Shown one piece after another: positions 1-5,357 of a stretch of DNA of 5,357 nucleotides (positions are counted from its first letter, which is position 1; the number at the start of each line of letters is the position of its first letter). The stretch lies in the NCBI GenBank assembly GCA_024635465.1, contig JAGXIS010000025.1, forward strand, positions 1 through 5,357, in the 5' to 3' direction. Both the position numbers and the translations under genes were made by a program. The notes under the pieces are model-generated. The model was not told the origin of the DNA and did not search any database. It worked only from the letters and a program-made list of their open reading frames with translations. Source of the stretch: Bacteroidota bacterium (GTDB taxonomy: Bacteria > Bacteroidota > Rhodothermia > Balneolales > Balneolaceae).

Positions 1-1830
1 AGCCCTTATCAAAATTCTGCTAATTTTAAAAGTGCTTCGAAAAGTGACATATCGATCACCATTAACGATCAGGAGAAATGCCATCGTTATGTAGGAGTCG
101 TTGTTGATAATGTGACTGTAAAAGAGTCACCGGATTGGCTGAAAATAAAACTATTGGCGATCGGTTTAAGGCCTATTAACAATGTTGTTGATGTTACCAA
201 CTTTGTGCTGCATGAGATTGGTCAGCCGCTGCACGCTTTTGATCTGAACCTTATTGCAGACAATCAGATAATCGTTCAAAGTTTTCAAAAAGAAACTCTC
301 TTTAAAACACTCGATAGTATTGAGAGAAAGGTGCCTGCCGGTTCCCTTTTTATCTGCGACGGAAAAGATCCTGTGGCTATTGCGGGAGTGATGGGTGGTG
401 AAAACAGTGAGGTATCAAACTCTACAAACAAGGTATTGATTGAAAGTGCATGGTTTGAACCTTCTTCGATCCGAAAAACATCTAAAGCACTGGCACTTCA
501 AACGGACAGTTCCTACCGTTTTGAGCGAGGTATTGATTCCGAAATGCAGCTTAAAGCGGCTATGAGAGCAGCTGAGATGATTGCTGAATTATCAGGAGGC
601 ACGGTTCAACAAGGTTACCTGGACATCCATCCGGTAAAATCAGAGACAAAAAAAGTCTCTTTAAGAGTCTCAAGAGTCAATCGATTATTGGGAACATCAC
701 TGACATTCAATGCCATCAAAAAAATATTGACGGATTTAGAGTTTAAAATTGAGACTTCAGATGAAGAAACTCTACGATGCGAAGTACCTACTTTTAGGCC
801 GGATATCAGCCGGGAAGTTGATCTCATTGAAGAAGTAGGACGAGTTTTCGACTATAACAATATCCCGACTCCAACAACAGCTACTTTTCAAACACCTGAG
901 CCATTAAGTCCCGGTGAGATCTTCCATCAAAAGTGTAAAAGCCTGGCTAAATCATTAGGTTATAAGGAGATTACGACCAATTCACTGCTCTCTAAGAAAG
1001 AGTCCCTTCTCCTCGCGGATGAAACTGTTCACATTGATACGTTAAATCCTGTGTCTCAGGAAAATACAACGCTTAGAACCGGTTTAATGGGAGGTTTTTT
1101 GAAAGCGGTTGAATATAACCTCAACAGGAGTGCAACGAATATTCGCTTTTTTGAAGTGGGCCATGTCTTTAAGAAAAGTGCTCAACATACCTGGGTAAAA
1201 GATGTTCAGGAACATACACATTTACTCCTGGGTCTTTGTGGGGAGAAAAAACCGGATGATTGGCGTGGGGATGCAATCAAATATTCCACATTTGATCTAA
1301 AATCTGACCTTTCAGCATTTATACAGCAGGTACTGGGCTCAAATGATTTTATCATCCAAACAAAAGATAACCATGTTCTATCCTACCTATGGGGAGAAGA
1401 AACTATTGCTACTTTAACCATAGCCGATGAAAAACTTTTGAAAGGTTTTAATGTAGAAAAAGAAGTTTTTATTGCTGAAGTAAATCTTACAAAGTTGATG
1501 AAGCTATCTCAAGAACTACCGGAAGTTAAGTACAATCCTATTCCAAAATTTCCAACATTTGAATTTGACGCTGCATTTACGGTGGATACTTCTACCAGAG
1601 CAGGGGAAATATCACAAGTCATAAAGCAGACTGCCGGCGAAATACTGAAAGAAATTTCTGTCTTTGACGTCTATGAAGGAGAAAATCTTGGAAAAGGGAA
1701 AAAAAGTATTGCATTTCGACTTACTTTTTTAGATTCTAATAAGACACTGAACATCAAAGATGTAGAACCGGTAGTTCAAAAAGTTGTTCAGAAGCTCGAA
1801 GCACAATTTAAAGCTAAACTTCGCTCCTAA
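1..1830 (+). CDS. pheT: Phenylalanine--tRNA ligase beta subunit, 5'-truncated by window edge
   Basis: Beta subunit of the cytoplasmic (alpha-beta)2 phenylalanyl-tRNA synthetase, which charges tRNA-Phe and hydrolyses mischarged Tyr-tRNA. The frame is open from base 1, so the first in-window start-like codon (GTG at 112) is internal. 609 residues are visible of a family length near 800; the missing part should be the N-terminal tRNA-binding OB-fold region. Visible domains in order: B3/B4 editing domain (about 38-215) with the motif VDVTNFVLHEIGQPLHAFD at 63-81, where T66, N67 and H78 match the spacing of known editing-site residues and E148 is probably another; B5 domain (about 217-290, ending PTFRPDISREVDLIEE); catalytic-like core (about 300-500); FDX-ACB anticodon-binding domain (about 511-609). 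In the last, the usual Arg-Arg-Asp is Glu-Phe-Asp (521-523). It ends 12 nt before the next gene, with no terminator, so it is likely cotranscribed. pheS would be expected upstream, outside the window. Confidence 0.97.
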   Translation, partial: SPYQNSANFKSASKSDISITINDQEKCHRYVGVVVDNVTVKESPDWLKIKLLAIGLRPINNVVDVTNFVLHEIGQPLHAFDLNLIADNQIIVQSFQKETLFKTLDSIERKVPAGSLFICDGKDPVAIAGVMGGENSEVSNSTNKVLIESAWFEPSSIRKTSKALALQTDSSYRFERGIDSEMQLKAAMRAAEMIAELSGGTVQQGYLDIHPVKSETKKVSLRVSRVNRLLGTSLTFNAIKKILTDLEFKIETSDEETLRCEVPTFRPDISREVDLIEEVGRVFDYNNIPTPTTATFQTPEPLSPGEIFHQKCKSLAKSLGYKEITTNSLLSKKESLLLADETVHIDTLNPVSQENTTLRTGLMGGFLKAVEYNLNRSATNIRFFEVGHVFKKSAQHTWVKDVQEHTHLLLGLCGEKKPDDWRGDAIKYSTFDLKSDLSAFIQQVLGSNDFIIQTKDNHVLSYLWGEETIATLTIADEKLLKGFNVEKEVFIAEVNLTKLMKLSQELPEVKYNPIPKFPTFEFDAAFTVDTSTRAGEISQVIKQTAGEILKEISVFDVYEGENLGKGKKSIAFRLTFLDSNKTLNIKDVEPVVQKVVQKLEAQFKAKLRS

Positions 1831-1842
1831 CTACAGTACGAT

Positions 1843-2091
1843 ATGCCTGTTAGCAATATTCAAAAAGAGACCTTTGATAAGCTCCTGAATCAGATCCGTA
1901 CACAGGTTACACACTTTAAAAAGACCAATAAGGAGTTAAGAAGAGAAAATGATCTGCTTCGAAACAAGATGAGTGATATGCAGAAAAATCAATCCGATAT
2001 CTTCTCCAGTATTGGTGAATCTGAGCGAATAGCGATGCGGCATCAGGTAAATGGGTTAATCGAAAAAATAGACAAGTACCTCGATGAGTAA
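1843..2091 (+). CDS. Small coiled-coil protein upstream of zapA (ZapB-like)
   Basis: 82-residue cytoplasmic protein with no signal peptide or membrane segment. Residues about 8-55 are rich in Lys, Glu, Gln and Asn, with hydrophobic residues at heptad-like spacing (L14/L15, I18, V22, F25, L32, L39, M43), which predicts a coiled coil. The C-terminal part, from S60, reads SERIAMRHQVNGLIEKIDKY and looks like a conserved helix. Small proteins of this build commonly lie just upstream of zapA in Bacteroidota and are sometimes annotated as ZapB-like. ZapB is a coiled-coil FtsZ-ring factor that binds ZapA. The role here, ZapA partner or division-ring scaffold, is inferred from position and build, since coiled coils give weak homology evidence. 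It starts 12 nt after pheT with no Shine-Dalgarno sequence and overlaps zapA by 8 nt, so the two are probably translationally coupled. That it is a real gene is well supported; its function is less so. Confidence 0.82.
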   Translation: MPVSNIQKETFDKLLNQIRTQVTHFKKTNKELRRENDLLRNKMSDMQKNQSDIFSSIGESERIAMRHQVNGLIEKIDKYLDE

Positions 2092-2383
2092 TATGCAAGC
2101 CATTAAGGTTACGATTTTAGGCAAACAGATTCCTCTCAAGGTTCATGACAGGGAGGTCGAAAATACGAAGCGCATTGCCGCTTATGTGGATGAAAAATTT
2201 CGACTTTTCAGAAATCAATTTTCAAATCAACCCGATTCAACCATCATGATTCTGGCCTGTTTGAGTATCACTGAAGAGTTATTCGAAACAAGAGCTAAGT
2301 TGATTGATTCTGATGAACAAGAGAGTAAAGTGATGGATGAAATCAACTTTGAAATCACAAAATTAATAAAAGAAATCTCATAA
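2084..2383 (+). CDS. zapA: Cell division protein ZapA
   Basis: 99-residue ZapA family protein, close to the usual family size of about 95-110. ZapA binds FtsZ in the cytoplasm and promotes bundling of protofilaments in the division ring. The N-terminal part (about 5-20) is the typical beta-strand pattern IKVTILGKQIPLKV. It is followed by the family segment around residues 23-40 (REVENTKRIAAYVDEKF) and by a long C-terminal helix (about 47-99) suited to dimer and tetramer coiled-coil formation, including the stretch ILACLSITEELFETR. The start chosen is ATG 2084, which overlaps the upstream stop through ATGAGTAA; an in-frame ATG at 2093 would give a protein three residues shorter and is equally possible. 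Neither has a Shine-Dalgarno sequence. The upstream coiled-coil gene is the likely partner. Downstream there are only 42 bp before the next gene. Confidence 0.93.
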   Translation: MSNMQAIKVTILGKQIPLKVHDREVENTKRIAAYVDEKFRLFRNQFSNQPDSTIMILACLSITEELFETRAKLIDSDEQESKVMDEINFEITKLIKEIS

Positions 2384-2390
2384 ATATATA

Positions 2391-2406
2391 AGAACTATTT
2401 AGTTCT
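2391..2406. repeat. 16-nt inverted repeat between zapA and the hemolysin III gene
   Basis: AGAACTA at 2391-2397 and its exact reverse complement TAGTTCT at 2400-2406 are separated by TT. As RNA this would fold as a short 6-bp hairpin with a 4-nt loop. No T-run follows (next bases GTATTGACG), so it does not look like an intrinsic terminator. A dimeric-regulator binding site or a weak RNA hairpin are alternatives. The symmetry is directly visible; the function is unknown. Confidence 0.4.
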
Positions 2407-2425
2407 GTATTGACGTTAGCAGTGT

Positions 2426-3046
2426 ATGTACAAAGGAGAAAGGTTCAACGGTTATACTCATCTAATCGGCGCAGTGGCGTCAGCTGTTGGACTTATGGTT
2501 CTTCTTTACATCTCAATTAACACGGGCGATCCATGGAAAATTGTGAGTTACACGATCTATGGTTCCACACTTTTAACTCTCTATCTATTTTCAACACTCT
2601 ATCACAGCTTTAGAGGAGAAATCAAGCGATTCTTTCAGAAGATGGATCACATAGCAATTTATCTTTTGATTGCCGGAACTTACACTCCTTTCATGTTAGT
2701 CACTCTTCGTGGCGAGTTTGGATGGGTTATGTTTAGTGCTGTTTGGTCTTTAGCCATCATCGGCATCATACTTGATCTTGTTCAAAAAAATGGAAATGGT
2801 AATCGAATGATACAGCTCTTTATCTATTTGATAATGGGGTGGATGATTGTGATTGCGATAGAACCATTGATCAGTTCTATATCTATCAACGGGTTTTATT
2901 GGTTGGCTGCAGGCGGATTATTCTACACATCCGGTGTGTTATTCTACGTATTAAGTAATAGTCATCGTTTGGCGCATGGAATATGGCATCTTTTTGTTTT
3001 AGCAGGTAGCTTGAGTCACTTTATATCTATTGCCATTTATGTTTAA
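2426..3046 (+). CDS. Hemolysin III / PAQR family integral membrane protein
   Basis: 206 residues, normal for bacterial hemolysin III (YqfA/HlyIII, about 200-220). Hydrophobic segments at about 11-31, 40-59, 75-93, 97-117, 129-149, 155-176 and 185-206 fit seven membrane helices in the inner membrane. Family signatures are present: ERFNGYTHLIG at 5-15 (E5, N8, H12); STLYHSF at 56-62 (S56, H60); KMDHIAIYLLIAGTYTPF at 72-89 (D74, H75); and HGIWHLFVLAGSLSHF at 184-199 (H184, H188, H198). In PAQR proteins the Ser, Asp and His positions form a zinc-binding, ceramidase-like site, so this copy appears intact. The cellular role of bacterial members is poorly known: a Bacillus cereus member was reported as haemolytic, while other members are linked to membrane homeostasis. 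Toxicity should therefore not be assumed. The ATG at 2426 gives the expected N-terminus; no Shine-Dalgarno sequence is seen. It sits between zapA and the ymdB-type gene, in the place where rny might be expected. Confidence 0.93.
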   Translation: MYKGERFNGYTHLIGAVASAVGLMVLLYISINTGDPWKIVSYTIYGSTLLTLYLFSTLYHSFRGEIKRFFQKMDHIAIYLLIAGTYTPFMLVTLRGEFGWVMFSAVWSLAIIGIILDLVQKNGNGNRMIQLFIYLIMGWMIVIAIEPLISSISINGFYWLAAGGLFYTSGVLFYVLSNSHRLAHGIWHLFVLAGSLSHFISIAIYV

Positions 3047-3100
3047 CGAATCCATTCTACTCTTTTCAATCTAATCAATTTGTCACTTCCATCCTCAGAT

Positions 3101-3134
3101 CACATTTTTATTGATTTATTTATCAAAAATTGTG
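3101..3134 (+). terminator. A/T-rich imperfect inverted repeat, possible weak terminator
   Basis: CACATTTTT (3101-3109) pairs with AAAAATTGTG (3125-3134), with one bulged T at 3130. GAT (3113-3115) and ATC (3122-3124) can extend the stem around a 6-nt loop. A short T-run (3142-3146) follows 7 nt later. It lies 54 nt after the hemolysin III stop and could end that transcript, but the stem is nearly all A/T and the T-run is not adjacent, so termination is only a guess. Its 3' arm overlaps the proposed promoter upstream of the metallophosphoesterase gene. Confidence 0.28.
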
Positions 3135-3156
3135 TTATCGCTTTTTCATACCTTTG
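3130..3156 (+). promoter_or_regulatory. Candidate Bacteroidota-type promoter for the ymdB-lolD pair
   Basis: TACCTTTG at 3149-3156 is an exact match to the Bacteroidota -7 consensus TAnnTTTG. A TTG at 3130-3132 lies 16 nt upstream, slightly closer than the usual -33 spacing of about 17-23 nt. Transcription would start near 3160 and leave a leader of roughly 30 nt before ATG 3193. It is the only exact TAnnTTTG I noticed in the intergenic gaps, and it sits in the longest one. A second A/T-rich stretch, TATATA at 3179-3184, is too close to the start codon for a normal leader. This is a motif match only. Confidence 0.35.
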
Positions 3157-3192
3157 GGTGGATCATTTGAATAAAGATTATATATCCAATTT

Positions 3193-4005
3193 ATGTCTAA
3201 GAAAATAACTGTTTTTTTTATTGCTGATATTGTTGGAGAGTCGGGTTTATTGCTCCTTGAAACGGTATTTCCATCTGTCAGAGAGAAAATCAAACCGGAT
3301 TTTATTATTGCCAATGCTGAGAATTCTCACGAAGGCAGAGGTTTAAATCAAGAGATTGTTAAGAGATTATATGATCTCAATATTGATGTTATTACCGGTG
3401 GGAATCACTCATTTGATAAATGGAAGATCTTCAATTATATGAAAACCGACCATCGACTCCTTCGGCCTTTAAACTTTCCAAAAGGAAATGTAGGATTTGG
3501 ATATGGAATTTATCCGGTGAAGAATCGTGATGTTAAAATGGGGATTCTTAATCTTCAGGGAAGAACTTTTATGCAGCAAATAGATGATCCGTTTTCAACG
3601 TCCGATTGGGCACTGAGTAAAATCAAGGAGGAAACAAATCTGGTATTTGTTGATTTCCATGCGGAAGCCACTGCAGAAAAAATGGCCTATGCCTGGCATG
3701 TTGACGGAGAAGTATCAGCGATTGTAGGAACCCACACTCACATCCCTACAGGAGATGCCAGGATATTACCGAATGGAACCGGGTATATTACTGATGCCGG
3801 TATGACCGGTCCGTTTGATTCCGTTATTGGTATGGATAAAGCTACCGCCATTCGTCGTTTCACATTGGGCACTCCTCAGAGATATAAAATTGCGGATAAA
3901 GATAACAGACTCTGTGGTGTATCCCTGGAAATAGACCTTGAAACTGCAAAATGTATATCTATTGAATCCGTTATTTATCCTGAATTTATAAATAAAACGA
4001 CTTGA
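3193..4005 (+). CDS. YmdB-type metallophosphoesterase (TIGR00282 family)
   Basis: 270 residues, close to the roughly 260-270 usual for the family. Cytoplasmic di-metal phosphoesterase; Bacillus subtilis YmdB hydrolyses cyclic nucleotides (2',3'-cNMP and cAMP) and affects biofilm and motility decisions. Metal-site motifs are all present: ADIVGE with D12; NAENSHEGRG with E43 and N44; GGNHSFD with N71 and H72; DFHAEAT with H156; GTHTHIPTGDARILPNGTGY with H181 and H183; then ITDAGMTGPFDSVIGM at 199-214. The spacing agrees with the B. subtilis active-site set, so the enzyme should be active. Two small departures from the usual family pattern are Ala in place of Gly before D12 and Gly-Asp in place of Ala-Asp after THIPT. 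In Firmicutes the gene adjoins rny; here the upstream neighbour is a hemolysin III gene. It ends 1 nt before the LolD-type ATPase gene, so the two are probably cotranscribed. The start lacks a Shine-Dalgarno sequence and has an A/T-rich leader. The physiological substrate is not known from sequence. Confidence 0.94.
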   Translation: MSKKITVFFIADIVGESGLLLLETVFPSVREKIKPDFIIANAENSHEGRGLNQEIVKRLYDLNIDVITGGNHSFDKWKIFNYMKTDHRLLRPLNFPKGNVGFGYGIYPVKNRDVKMGILNLQGRTFMQQIDDPFSTSDWALSKIKEETNLVFVDFHAEATAEKMAYAWHVDGEVSAIVGTHTHIPTGDARILPNGTGYITDAGMTGPFDSVIGMDKATAIRRFTLGTPQRYKIADKDNRLCGVSLEIDLETAKCISIESVIYPEFINKTT

Positions 4006-4006
4006 T

Positions 4007-4708
4007 ATGACCTCTGACATCGTGTTAAGCTGTAATGACCTGAGAAAAAACTATAAATCGGAATCCGGCTCTGAAGATTTACAGATTTTAAGAGGTGTAG
4101 ATCTTGAAATTAAAATGGGTGAAATTGCTGCGATTGTAGGATCCAGCGGAAGTGGCAAAAGTACTCTTTTGCACATCCTGGGTGGCTTAGACCGTCCCAC
4201 TTCCGGTGATGTTTCTTGGAGTCATCAATCCATCTACAAGCATAGTCAGGATCAGCTTGCTGAATTGAGAAATAGTCATGTGGGTTTTGTATTTCAATTT
4301 CACCATCTACTGCCTGAGTTTACGGCAGTTGAGAATGTTATGATGCCTGCATTGATCAAAGGTGACCCTTTTAATTCCTCAGAAAACAGAGCAGCGGAAT
4401 TGCTTGACATGTTTGGTCTCAATGACAGACGTGAACATCGCCCCTCTCAGCTCTCCGGAGGAGAACAACAACGTGTTTCCATGGCCAGGGCGTTAATGAA
4501 TCGTCCTTCCATAATATTAGCTGATGAACCCACAGGTAACCTGGACGAGAAGAACACAGATATTATACTGAAGCTTCTATTTGACCTAAGAGAACTTGAA
4601 GGGATATCCATTATTTTAATTACACACGAAAAGGAAATCGCAAAAAGATGTGATTCTCTCTATTTATTACAAAATGGTGTGATTCAATTAGAATCATCAC
4701 AGGAATAG
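4007..4708 (+). CDS. lolD: LolD-type ABC transporter ATP-binding protein
   Basis: 233 residues, the same length as E. coli LolD. Peripheral inner-membrane ATPase; in LolCDE it powers release of lipoproteins from the inner membrane to the carrier LolA. Motifs in order: Walker [10 protein letters not shown] (45-53); Q-loop Q97 in the stretch [16 protein letters not shown], which is strongly typical of LolD; signature LSGGEQQR (149-156); Walker B IILADEP (169-175, with D173 and E174); D-loop GNLD (177-180); switch His H207 in ITHE. All catalytic residues are present. It starts 1 nt after the stop of the phosphoesterase gene, with no Shine-Dalgarno sequence. No LolC/LolE-type permease is encoded alongside it, so the membrane partners must be elsewhere. 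A related MacB/FtsE/YtrE-like exporter ATPase is the main alternative; the Q-loop region favours LolD. Confidence 0.88.
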   Translation: MTSDIVLSCNDLRKNYKSESGSEDLQILRGVDLEIKMGEIAAIVGSSGSGKSTLLHILGGLDRPTSGDVSWSHQSIYKHSQDQLAELRNSHVGFVFQFHHLLPEFTAVENVMMPALIKGDPFNSSENRAAELLDMFGLNDRREHRPSQLSGGEQQRVSMARALMNRPSIILADEPTGNLDEKNTDIILKLLFDLRELEGISIILITHEKEIAKRCDSLYLLQNGVIQLESSQE

Positions 4709-4820
4709 TTATCTTGTGCCACTGTTTTTACTTGGTTAAATCACAAAGTAGCTTTAACTTTACTATTCTGTAAACAAAATCATTTATGCCTTTTTTTGGC
4801 TCAGATCAATAATTTTATTT
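4709..4820. other. 112-bp gap without a gene between lolD and the TPR gene
   Basis: A/T-rich spacer with stops in all frames read on the + strand. A GCC-T7-GGC element (4788-4800) gives only a 3-bp stem and is not a credible terminator. A weak sigma70-like pair, TTGGTT and TAACTT with a 17-nt spacer, begins near 4732 but matches the consensus poorly. No exact TAnnTTTG element was found. The leader just before ATG 4821 is A/T-rich. The gap may hold the end of the lolD transcript or a promoter for the next gene, but neither is shown. Confidence 0.5.
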
Positions 4821-5357
4821 ATGAATAAGAAATTGTCAAAAGAAGATCTGGAACAGGATCTTTTAATTGAGTACTCATCAAGAATTGTACACTTCTACAA
4901 TCAAAATAAAGCGGCTGTATTGGGTGGCGGGCTCGCAATTATTCTCTCAATCGTATTATTGATTGGCTATTTTATCTATTCATCTCAACAAGAGCAGGAA
5001 GCACAGATACTGCTTGGAACTGCTGAACAAGCACTGCTTCAAAATGACTTTGAACGTGCTTTATATGGTGATGAGGATGAGTTCACCCTTGGATTTACTC
5101 AGATTGCACAAAATTATAACCGTACAGATGCAGGAAATTTAGCTCAATATTACTCTGCTGTTGCTGAATTTGAACTGGGCAACTACGAAGAATCACTCTC
5201 ATACATCGAAAACTATACGGTCCCAAGAGGAGTACTGGGCGTCGCACCTATCTCATTGCAAGCGACTATTCTTATAGAGTTAGAACGGTATGAGGAAGCA
5301 GCCGCAATGTTTGAAAGAGCAGCGAGTTGGGACGAAAATGATTCTACAACCCCTCAA
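4821..5357 (+). CDS. Membrane-anchored TPR-like protein, 3' end beyond the window
   Basis: An open frame of 179 codons runs from ATG 4821 to the last base with no stop, so the C-terminus is missing. Residues 1-30 are a charged cytoplasmic-type segment. Residues about 31-53 (AAVLGGGLAIILSIVLLIGY and onward) form one hydrophobic helix with no lipobox or cleavage site, so it looks like a signal anchor with the rest in the periplasm. Two TPR-like helix pairs follow: about 104-133 (NLAQYYSAVAEFELGNYEES) and about 142-175 (ATILIELERYEEAAAMFERA), carrying the small and aromatic residues expected of TPRs. One N-terminal anchor followed by TPRs resembles the YfgM/TPR_21 group, where E. coli YfgM works with PpiD at the SecYEG translocon; that likeness is architectural only. 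No Shine-Dalgarno sequence; the leader is A/T-rich. Position after lolD fits a role in envelope protein handling, but this is inference. Confidence 0.87.
   Translation, partial: MNKKLSKEDLEQDLLIEYSSRIVHFYNQNKAAVLGGGLAIILSIVLLIGYFIYSSQQEQEAQILLGTAEQALLQNDFERALYGDEDEFTLGFTQIAQNYNRTDAGNLAQYYSAVAEFELGNYEESLSYIENYTVPRGVLGVAPISLQATILIELERYEEAAAMFERAASWDENDSTTPQ

Noticed and set aside
112..114. GTG at 112 as the start of pheT
   Set aside because: The frame is open to base 1 and the upstream translation continues the PheT pattern (RYVGVVVDNV), so the GTG is an internal codon.
615..827. Open frame of 70 codons on the minus strand
   Set aside because: It lies wholly inside pheT, has no recognisable domain, and is opposite a strongly conserved B5-domain coding sequence.
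1916..2098. Open frame of 60 codons on the minus strand
   Set aside because: Antisense to the coiled-coil gene and the zapA start; composition is unlike a real protein and no family is recognised.
2410..2415. TTGACG as a -35 box for the hemolysin III gene
   Set aside because: No acceptable -10 box lies at the right distance, and the spacing would put transcription start inside the gene.
2384..2425. 6S RNA gene downstream of zapA, as in gammaproteobacteria
   Set aside because: Only 42 bp separate zapA from the next gene, far too short for a 6S RNA.
2426..3046. Hemolysin III as a toxin or virulence gene
   Set aside because: The family name is historical; PAQR-type proteins are widespread in non-pathogens and nothing nearby suggests secretion or virulence.
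3766..4020. Open frame of 84 codons on the minus strand
   Set aside because: Antisense to the conserved C-terminal part of the YmdB-type gene; no motif or start signal supports it.
4788..4800. GCC-T7-GGC as an intrinsic terminator
   Set aside because: The stem is only 3 bp and the T-run sits in the loop, not after the hairpin.

Overview
The window carries seven protein-coding genes, all on the + strand, from a bacterium of about 40% G+C by eye. The likely origin is the Bacteroidota/Balneolota (FCB) group. Three things point there: a small coiled-coil gene sits between pheT and zapA; none of the six visible start codons has a Shine-Dalgarno sequence, and several have A/T-rich leaders instead; and the family-level resemblance of the proteins fits. 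The assignment is an inference, not a database result.

Positions 1-2383 look like one transcription unit. It holds pheT (beta subunit of phenylalanyl-tRNA synthetase, 5' end outside the window), a short ZapB-like coiled-coil protein, and zapA, the FtsZ-ring associated protein. The spacing is 12 nt between pheT and the coiled-coil gene, followed by an 8-nt overlap with zapA. The unit links translation with cell division.

Positions 2426-3046 encode a seven-helix hemolysin III/PAQR family membrane protein. In many relatives the zapA-ymdB neighbourhood would be expected to hold rny (RNase Y); no rny is present here. A 146-bp gap follows, with an A/T-rich imperfect inverted repeat and a possible Bacteroidota-type promoter.

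Positions 3193-4708 hold a tight pair: a YmdB-type metallophosphoesterase (TIGR00282 family) and, 1 nt later, a LolD-type ABC ATPase. After 112 bp without a gene, a protein with one N-terminal membrane anchor and TPR-like repeats starts at 4821 and runs off the right edge.

This is mostly a core housekeeping region. I see no RNA gene, mobile element, CRISPR array, phage gene or defence system. The observations most worth a second look are the hemolysin III gene in place of rny, the overlapping ZapB-like/ZapA pair, and the changed arginine motif in the anticodon-binding domain of PheT.
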